From: Mageeibacillus sp. UBA1257
GTDB lineage: Bacteria > Bacillota > Clostridia > UBA1212 > UBA1257
NCBI GenBank assembly: GCA_002308775.1
Contig: DBVT01000063.1
Location: 1-5,449, forward strand
Direction of reading: 5' to 3'
DNA length: 5,449 nucleotides
Positions 1 to 4,073 of this stretch are shown here, piece by piece (the stretch's first letter is position 1; every line of letters begins with the position of its first letter). The notes beneath the pieces were generated by a model. It made no database searches, had not been told where the DNA came from, and saw only the letters and a program-made list of their open reading frames with translations. The translations under genes and the position numbers were made by a program.

Positions 1-597
1 GATTTCGTAGGACCTCTCGGAAGACCTTCAGAGCTTGAAGGACTTCATAAGGTCGCTGTCGTAGGAGGCGGCGTAGGCTGCGCCATCGCGTATCCTGTCG
101 CCAAGAAGCTTCACAATCTCGGCTGCGAGGTTCATTCGATAGTCGGATTCAGAACGAAAGATCTTGTTATCCTTGAAAAAGAATTTAAAGATATAAGCGA
201 TAAAATGGTCGTTATGACAGACGATGGCAGCTACGGAGAAAAAGGTCTCGTTACCAACGCCCTTGAGGATCTGATCAAGGAAGGAAACGAATATGACGAA
301 GTATTCGCTATCGGACCCGTCATCATGATGAAATTCGTCTGCAAACTCACCAAACAGTACGACATCAAAACGACTGTCAGTATGAACCCGATCATGATAG
401 ACGGAACGGGAATGTGCGGCGGCTGCAGACTCACGGTCGGCGGAGAAACAAAATTCGCCTGCGTCGACGGACCTGACTTCGACGGTCACCTCGTAGACTT
501 TGACGAGGCCATGAAGAGAGGCGCGATGTACAAAGACTTCGAAATACACAAGAGAGACGAGTTCTGCAATCTTCTGAACCAAAAGGAGGCAAAATGA
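1..597 (+). CDS. nfnA: NfnA, small subunit of NADH-dependent ferredoxin:NADP+ oxidoreductase (5' partial)
   Basis: This is the C-terminal 198 residues of a PyrK/ferredoxin-reductase-like FAD/NAD-binding protein; the reading frame is open from base 1. The family is roughly 280 residues long, so about 80 residues, most of the N-terminal FAD-binding barrel, lie off the left edge. Visible parts are the conserved DFVGPLGRPSE stretch (residues 1-11 of the fragment), the NAD-binding VAVVGGGVGCAIAYPVAK loop (about 17-34), and the iron-sulfur segment IDGTGMCGGC ending in a third cysteine twelve residues later (C139, C142, C154). In PyrK the [2Fe-2S] cluster has four cysteines in a CxxxxCxxC...C pattern; here the first position is aspartate (D134), as is characteristic of NfnA. 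With NfnB it forms the cytoplasmic complex that couples NADH and reduced ferredoxin oxidation to NADP+ reduction, reversibly, by flavin-based electron bifurcation. The nfnB start lies one base after the stop and its ribosome binding site is inside this gene, so the two are probably translationally coupled. Many databases call this protein sulfide/dihydroorotate dehydrogenase-like; the nfnB neighbour favours NfnA over PyrK. Confidence 0.9.
   Translation, partial: DFVGPLGRPSELEGLHKVAVVGGGVGCAIAYPVAKKLHNLGCEVHSIVGFRTKDLVILEKEFKDISDKMVVMTDDGSYGEKGLVTNALEDLIKEGNEYDEVFAIGPVIMMKFVCKLTKQYDIKTTVSMNPIMIDGTGMCGGCRLTVGGETKFACVDGPDFDGHLVDFDEAMKRGAMYKDFEIHKRDEFCNLLNQKEAK
584..589 (+). promoter_or_regulatory. 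Ribosome binding site of nfnB
   Basis: AGGAGG lies inside the last codons of nfnA, nine bases before the ATG at 599. It fixes the nfnB start, and its position inside the upstream gene supports coupled translation of the two subunits. Confidence 0.85.
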
Positions 598-598
598 T

Positions 599-1996
599 AT
601 GGCAACTGTTAGAAATATGACACCGAAAAAGACGGAAATGCCTGTTCAGGACCCGATGGTCAGAAACAGAAACTTTAGCGAAGTGGCTCTCGGATATACG
701 GCTGAGATGGCGGTGAACGAAGCTAAAAGATGCCTCAACTGTCCTAAAAAGCCTTGTACGACGAAATGTCCCGTGGGAATCGATATCCCCGCATTCATAG
801 CAAAAGTGTCCGAAGAAGATTTTGAAGGAGCGTTTGAAGTTCTGACCAGATCGACGTCCCTTCCCGCAGTCTGCGGAAGAGTTTGCCCTCAGGAAACACA
901 GTGCGAGAGCACATGCGTAAGAGGAATAAAAGGCGAGAGCGTCGGTATAGGCAGACTCGAGAGGTTCGTAGCCGACTGGCACAGCTCAAATGTTAAAAAA
1001 GAGATCGAAAAACCGGCGTCGAACGGCCATAAGGTCGCAGTTGTCGGCGCGGGGCCTTCGGGACTTACTTGCGCAGGAGACCTCGCAAAAAAAGGCTATA
1101 AAGTAACTGTATTCGAAGCTCTTCACGTAGCCGGCGGAGTTCTCGTTTACGGCATCCCCGAATTCAGACTTCCCAAGAAGATCGTTTCAGATGAGATCGG
1201 CCATCTTCAGGCGCTTGGCGTAGAGATCATGACGGATATGGTCATCGGAAAAGTTTTAACTATTGACGAGCTTTTTGAGGATGGTTTTGAAGCCGTCTAC
1301 GTGGCCTCAGGAGCGGGCCTTCCGAAATTCATGAAAATACCGGGCGAGAGTCTCAAAGGCGTTTATTCGGCCAATGAATACCTCACACGAACGAATTTGA
1401 TGAAGGCATATCTTCCCGACTCGAAAACTCCTATTAAAAAGAGCTCTAAGGTCGCGGTAGTAGGCGGCGGAAACGTCGCAATGGACGCCGCGAGATGCGC
1501 TCTCAGACTCGGAGCCGATCAGGTTTATATCATATACAGAAGAAGTATGAACGAACTTCCCGCAAGAGCTGAGGAAGTCGAACACGCGCAGGAAGAGGGA
1601 ATTATATTCAAGACTCTCACGAATCCCGTTGAAATACTCGGCGATGAGAACGGCTGCGTCGCAGGAATAAAATGCATCGACATGGAGCTTGGCGAGCCGG
1701 ACGAGAGCGGAAGAAGACGCCCCGTAGCTGTAGCCGGAAGTGAAAAAGACATCGACGTCGATACTGTGATCATGGCTCTCGGAACATCTCCGAACCCGCT
1801 GATCGCATCGACCACACCGGGACTTTCAACAGACAGACACGGTTGCATAATAACGAACGGAGACGACGGACTCACATCGAGAGAGAATGTCTACGCAGGC
1901 GGTGACGCCGTTACAGGCGCCGCTACTGTTATACTCGCGATGGGCGCCGGAAAAGCGGCCGCTGCGGCTATCGACAGATCGATAAGCGAGAAATGA
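599..1996 (+). CDS. nfnB: NfnB, large subunit of NADH-dependent ferredoxin:NADP+ oxidoreductase (GltD-like)
   Basis: This complete 465-residue protein has the length and architecture of NfnB, often annotated as glutamate synthase small subunit (GltD/GltA). The N-terminal domain carries two cysteine clusters for [4Fe-4S] centres: C45, C48, C53, C57 (CLNCPKKPCTTKCP) and C92, C96, C102, C106 (CGRVCPQETQCESTC). A Rossmann FAD-binding loop, VAVVGAGPSG, follows at 146-155. The second nucleotide-binding domain has VAVVGGGNVAMDAA at 285-298, with the YRRS motif at 313-316 whose arginines fit the 2'-phosphate of NADP(H). The C-terminal FAD motif VYAGGDAVTGAATV is at 431-444. In NfnAB structures this subunit holds the bifurcating FAD and binds NADP(H), exchanging electrons with ferredoxin through its clusters and with NAD through NfnA. 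No large glutamate synthase subunit is adjacent, and the immediately upstream NfnA-type gene makes transhydrogenase much more likely than glutamate synthase. The start at 599 has a well-placed AGGAGG. Enzymatic function is inferred from family and gene order. Confidence 0.93.
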   Translation: MATVRNMTPKKTEMPVQDPMVRNRNFSEVALGYTAEMAVNEAKRCLNCPKKPCTTKCPVGIDIPAFIAKVSEEDFEGAFEVLTRSTSLPAVCGRVCPQETQCESTCVRGIKGESVGIGRLERFVADWHSSNVKKEIEKPASNGHKVAVVGAGPSGLTCAGDLAKKGYKVTVFEALHVAGGVLVYGIPEFRLPKKIVSDEIGHLQALGVEIMTDMVIGKVLTIDELFEDGFEAVYVASGAGLPKFMKIPGESLKGVYSANEYLTRTNLMKAYLPDSKTPIKKSSKVAVVGGGNVAMDAARCALRLGADQVYIIYRRSMNELPARAEEVEHAQEEGIIFKTLTNPVEILGDENGCVAGIKCIDMELGEPDESGRRRPVAVAGSEKDIDVDTVIMALGTSPNPLIASTTPGLSTDRHGCIITNGDDGLTSRENVYAGGDAVTGAATVILAMGAGKAAAAAIDRSISEK

Positions 1997-1997
1997 T

Positions 1998-2019
1998 ACG
2001 CATTTTGCGTTTGTTTTTT
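1998..2019 (+). terminator. Weak intrinsic terminator candidate after nfnB
   Basis: ACGCA-TTT-TGCGT forms a 5-bp stem with a 3-base loop directly after the nfnB stop. It is followed by TTGTTTTTT. The stem is short, so termination would be partial at best. The right arm and T run also form part of the longer inverted repeat at 2003-2074, so the two structures would compete in RNA. Confidence 0.35.
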
Positions 2020-2074
2020 ACCTCTTAGGCGCGAAAAAACACTTGTCAGGTAAAAAGCAGAGACAAACGGAAAA
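2003..2074. repeat. Long bulged inverted repeat upstream of the LytTR gene
   Basis: The left arm (2003-2023) pairs with the right arm (2048-2074). AGGTAAAAA at 2048-2056 is the exact complement of the left arm's TTTTTACCT, ACAAACG at 2063-2069 matches CGTTTGT at 2008-2014, and AAAA at 2071-2074 matches TTTT at 2003-2006. The arms differ by one G/G mismatch and a 6-base insertion (2057-2062) in the right arm; about 20 pairs surround a 24-base centre. It could be an RNA hairpin at the end of the nfn transcript or a protein-binding operator. The right arm overlaps the proposed -35 box of the downstream promoter, which would suit autoregulation, but this role is inference. Confidence 0.5.
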
Positions 2075-2088
2075 GAAGATGATATATT
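2060..2088 (+). promoter_or_regulatory. Sigma-70/SigA-type promoter candidate for the LytTR-LiaF unit
   Basis: A -35 candidate GAGACA (2060-2065, four of six consensus bases) and a -10 candidate TATATT (2083-2088, five of six) are separated by exactly 17 bases. The expected start of transcription is near 2095, about 50 bases before the LytTR start codon. The -35 box lies in the right arm of the inverted repeat. The call is from box match and spacing only. Confidence 0.4.
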
Positions 2089-2089
2089 T

Positions 2090-2128
2090 AAGGCGCGCTG
2101 TGAAAGATAAGCGTGCCTTTGATTTTTT
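2090..2128 (+). terminator. Intrinsic terminator-like hairpin just upstream of the LytTR gene
   Basis: AAGGCGCGCT (2090-2099) pairs with AGCGTGCCTT (2110-2119), giving ten pairs including one G-U, around a 10-base loop. Six T follow at 2123-2128. This is a better terminator than the small hairpin right after nfnB and probably stops nfn read-through. It lies 15 bases before the next start codon and overlaps the predicted transcription start of the next unit, so transcripts beginning there would lack part of the left arm. An attenuation role is an alternative. Confidence 0.55.
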
Positions 2129-2130
2129 AC

Positions 2131-2135
2131 AGGGG
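2131..2135 (+). promoter_or_regulatory. Ribosome binding site of the LytTR gene
   Basis: AGGGG ends eight bases before the ATG at 2144. It supports that start over an ATG at 2113, which is in another frame and lies inside the hairpin. Confidence 0.6.
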
Positions 2136-2143
2136 TATTCGTT

Positions 2144-2596
2144 ATGAAGATCAGGACGGAGATCTGCGGCGAAGGAGAAGAGGAGATAGTCATAAGATAC
2201 TCCAAAGAGACTCCCGAGATCGCGAGACTGGAAAACGGAATAAAAAGGCTCATCAGCGAGGAAGGAAATATGCAGGTCAATTTAGGCGACAGGAAGTTCC
2301 TTTTAAGCTTCGGGGAGATACTCTTTTTCGAAACGGGCGACGGTAAAACGACTGTCCACACAAACGGCGGCATGTATTACACCGGACTAAAACTGTTCGA
2401 ACTGGAGAGCCTTCTTCCGGGAACATTCGCGAGAGCGTCCAAATCCACGATCGTAAATATCGCAAGGATCAGATCCATCAAACGAAACATAACCGGCCCC
2501 AGCGAAGTGACCTTCAGAAGATCCGAAAAGATCACGTATATATCAAGGAGCTACTACAAATCATTCACAGACAAAATCGAGGAAGTGAGGAAATAA
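2144..2596 (+). CDS. LytTR-domain DNA-binding transcriptional regulator
   Basis: This complete 150-residue protein consists of a short N-terminal region (1-40, strand then helix) and a LytTR DNA-binding domain (about 42-148). Family signatures are the strand and turn at 57-72 (GEILFFETGDGKTTVH), the conserved FARASKSTIVNIARI (95-109, normally FxRxsKsxivNlxxI), and the terminal SRSYYKSF (134-141, normally sRxyxxxl). LytTR domains bind DNA through a beta fold, usually at paired short direct repeats. There is no receiver domain, so it is not a classical response regulator phosphorylated by a histidine kinase, and no kinase gene is next to it. The length matches the stand-alone LytTR family of Bacillota that is usually coupled to a small membrane protein gene. 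The downstream membrane gene begins two bases after the stop, so the two are almost certainly cotranscribed. Targets are unknown; autoregulation through the upstream inverted repeat is plausible but untested. Confidence 0.88.
   Translation: MKIRTEICGEGEEEIVIRYSKETPEIARLENGIKRLISEEGNMQVNLGDRKFLLSFGEILFFETGDGKTTVHTNGGMYYTGLKLFELESLLPGTFARASKSTIVNIARIRSIKRNITGPSEVTFRRSEKITYISRSYYKSFTDKIEEVRK
2585..2590 (+). promoter_or_regulatory. Ribosome binding site of the LiaF-like gene
   Basis: GTGAGG within the last codons of the LytTR gene lies eight bases before the ATG at 2599. This supports coupled expression of regulator and membrane protein. Confidence 0.55.
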
Positions 2597-2598
2597 CA

Positions 2599-3318
2599 AT
2601 GAGCAAGATCGTAATCGAATCTGAAGGAAAAGACAATTATCACATGAAAATGACGTCCGGAAAGCGCGAGGCACTGTCGTGGGGCATCACTCTTATCGTA
2701 GCCGCTATTTTAATTGCAGCCGGCATAGTTTTGAAGAATTTCGGCTATCTGGAAGGTTTCCCCGTCTGGGAAATAGTAGTGGGCATACTTCTCATCGCTC
2801 TTTCCGTAAAAGTGGTGACGAGGGGGACGTTTTACCTGCTGCCGTGGCCCCTGGGATTCCTGTTCGTTATTTTTGAAAGTCATATAGCCGAATGGGCAGG
2901 GATCTCAAATCCGAGATTCATCAATCACTGGATAGTGCTAGGCCTGATAATCCTTTTGTCTGCAGGTCTCAAGCTTATCAAATCGGCCTCAGCAAAAGGT
3001 AAAAAGAAGGGAAAAGGCGCTTCTACTGTTTATATCGACTGCGCAGAATTTGCCTACGAGGAGATCAACAATGACATCGGCGTGTGCAATATCTTCTTCT
3101 CAAATATCGACTCTTACAGCGGAGCGGGCACCCTTCACATCGAAAACGACGTCGGAGTGGTCAATGTGCATGTTCCGTCATCCTGGAGGATACATTGCCA
3201 TATGGACAACGATCTCGGGAATATAAACGTTCCGCAGGGCGGTTCTCCTGACGGCAAGCTCCTCAAGATCGAAGGCGACAACGATATCGGCACAGTGAAT
3301 GTGATATTTGAGGTGTAA
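2599..3318 (+). CDS. LiaF-like membrane protein, probable partner of the LytTR regulator
   Basis: This complete 239-residue protein has a 25-residue charged N-terminus, four predicted membrane helices (about 28-48, 56-73, 77-95, 109-127), a very basic linker (KSASAKGKKKGKG, 128-140) and a C-terminal domain of about 100 residues rich in beta strands. The overall plan matches LiaF-type proteins: N-terminal LiaF membrane region plus a LiaF-like C-terminal domain. The C-terminal part repeats an [N/E/D]ND[I/V/L]G motif four times (157-161, 182-186, 203-207, 227-231), each followed by a short hydrophobic strand, as expected for a stacked beta fold. The basic linker after helix four suggests that both ends are cytoplasmic, which would let the beta domain meet the LytTR regulator. 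LiaF of Bacillus inhibits the LiaRS two-component system that responds to cell-envelope stress; by analogy this protein may sense the membrane or envelope and restrain the LytTR protein. No LiaR or LiaS gene is in view, so the name liaF is not assigned. Confidence 0.8.
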   Translation: MSKIVIESEGKDNYHMKMTSGKREALSWGITLIVAAILIAAGIVLKNFGYLEGFPVWEIVVGILLIALSVKVVTRGTFYLLPWPLGFLFVIFESHIAEWAGISNPRFINHWIVLGLIILLSAGLKLIKSASAKGKKKGKGASTVYIDCAEFAYEEINNDIGVCNIFFSNIDSYSGAGTLHIENDVGVVNVHVPSSWRIHCHMDNDLGNINVPQGGSPDGKLLKIEGDNDIGTVNVIFEV

Positions 3319-3359
3319 AAAGATACTCCGAACGCTCTGAAACAGTATATTAAAAATAA

Positions 3360-3404
3360 TGCCGGCAGATCTTTAAACTGTGCTCTGCCGGCAATTTTTA
3401 TTTT
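3360..3404. terminator. Bidirectional intrinsic terminator between convergent units
   Basis: TGCCGGCAGA (3360-3369) and TCTGCCGGCA (3384-3393) form a perfect 10-bp GC-rich stem with a 14-base loop. ATTTTTATTTT follows on the plus strand, and the bases before the stem (about 3350-3359) read as a T-rich tract on the minus strand. It can end both the plus-strand LytTR unit and the minus-strand prfC unit. The plus-strand T tract overlaps the stop codon of the minus-strand gene by two bases. Confidence 0.88.
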
Positions 3405-4035
3405 AACTTTTCGGCTCCCAGCCGTATTTTGAAAGATCTACTTTGCCGTCTTTGACTTCTATCCCGTCCGCTTCGAGCATTTTCTGCTGCTCATCGGCTC
3501 CTCCGAATACGAATTCATCGGCGAGGCGGCCGCTCGAATTCAAGACTCTGTAGCAGGGGATATTGACGGGATCCGTGTTTTTATGCAGGGCGTTTCCGAC
3601 GGCACGGGACATTTTCGGGTTGCCGGCGATCTCTGCGATCGTTTTGTATGTCGCGACTCTGCCTTTCGGAATCATTTTAACGGCTTCGTAAATGCGCTTT
3701 GAAGGACTGTCTGAGACGAGAACATAGCTTTCCTCGATCATCAGTTTGATCTCTTTGTCGGGGATCGTTCCGTCGAGAATGACGGTATTCCAGTGCTCTT
3801 TGTTTTGATGGTACGCGGGAAGAACAGAGTCGTACACAGTGCGCATAAAATGACCTTTTACAGGGTCGGTCTTGATATTTATATTAATAAACCCGTTCCT
3901 CTCATAAGTCCACAAAAAGGCCTTTCCGTTGCCTTTGTACCGTACGAGCTGCCAGTTTGCGTCGTGAAAAGGAGTGTCCCGGTAAGTATCGGGAAAGGAA
4001 AGACCGAAATCGATAGCTTCTTCTCTGGTAGTCAT
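3403..4035 (-). CDS. MmcQ/YjbR domain fused to MGMT-family (O6-alkylguanine transferase-like) domain
   Basis: This complete 210-residue protein has two domains. Residues 1-107 resemble the MmcQ/YjbR (CyaY-like fold) family: an N-terminal helix with FPDTYRDTPFHDANWQLVR (14-32), central strands, and a typical end with HWNTVILDGTIPDKEI then MIEESYVLV (81-107). Residues 112-210 are the DNA-binding and active-site domain of methylated-DNA-protein cysteine methyltransferases: IYEAVKMIPKGRVATYKTIA (115-134), the helix-turn-helix with the arginine finger SRAVGNALHKN (143-153), the active-site segment IPCYRVLNSSGRLA (159-172), and the FGG..EQ..LEADGI...VDL.KYGW tail. The acceptor cysteine (C161) is present, but the next residue is tyrosine (Y162) where the family normally has the catalytic histidine of PCHR. 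It may be a slow transferase or an alkyltransferase-like lesion binder; repair activity is not certain. The start is supported by AGGAGG 13 bases upstream, a slightly long spacing. It follows prfC by 38 bases with no terminator between. Confidence 0.85.
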   Translation of the reverse strand: MTTREEAIDFGLSFPDTYRDTPFHDANWQLVRYKGNGKAFLWTYERNGFININIKTDPVKGHFMRTVYDSVLPAYHQNKEHWNTVILDGTIPDKEIKLMIEESYVLVSDSPSKRIYEAVKMIPKGRVATYKTIAEIAGNPKMSRAVGNALHKNTDPVNIPCYRVLNSSGRLADEFVFGGADEQQKMLEADGIEVKDGKVDLSKYGWEPKS

Positions 4036-4048
4036 TTTCCTGTTTCAG

Positions 4049-4054
4049 CCTCCT
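4049..4054 (-). promoter_or_regulatory. Ribosome binding site of the MmcQ-MGMT fusion gene
   Basis: AGGAGG on the minus strand lies 13 bases before the ATG at 4035, longer than the usual 6-9. An in-frame stop lies between this site and the ATG, so a start further upstream is excluded. A weaker AGGA sits too close to the ATG to be the main site. Confidence 0.5.
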
Positions 4055-4073
4055 GTCAAAAAATGGTTTTCGC

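Noticed and set aside
28..582. Long minus-strand open frame (184 codons) opposite nfnA
   Set aside because: It is antisense to a clear NfnA coding frame with recognisable motifs, has no recognisable domain, and overlaps it fully; it is a by-product of codon bias.
1525..1875. Minus-strand open frame of 116 codons inside nfnB
   Set aside because: It is antisense to the NADP-binding and C-terminal region of nfnB; its low-complexity Ser/Pro-rich translation is typical of a shadow frame.
599..1996. Glutamate synthase small subunit (gltD) as the name for this gene
   Set aside because: Sequence similarity allows it, but no large subunit is adjacent and an NfnA-type gene is directly upstream, which fits NfnB.
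1891..2373. Minus-strand open frame of 160 codons across the nfnB-LytTR gap
   Set aside because: It overlaps the ends of two well-supported plus-strand genes and the hairpins between them, with no recognisable domain or fitting context.
3360..3393. Palindromic stem considered as a mobile-element end or attachment site
   Set aside because: It sits between convergent genes with T-rich tracts on both sides, has no partner copy in the window and no transposase or integrase nearby; a bidirectional terminator explains it.
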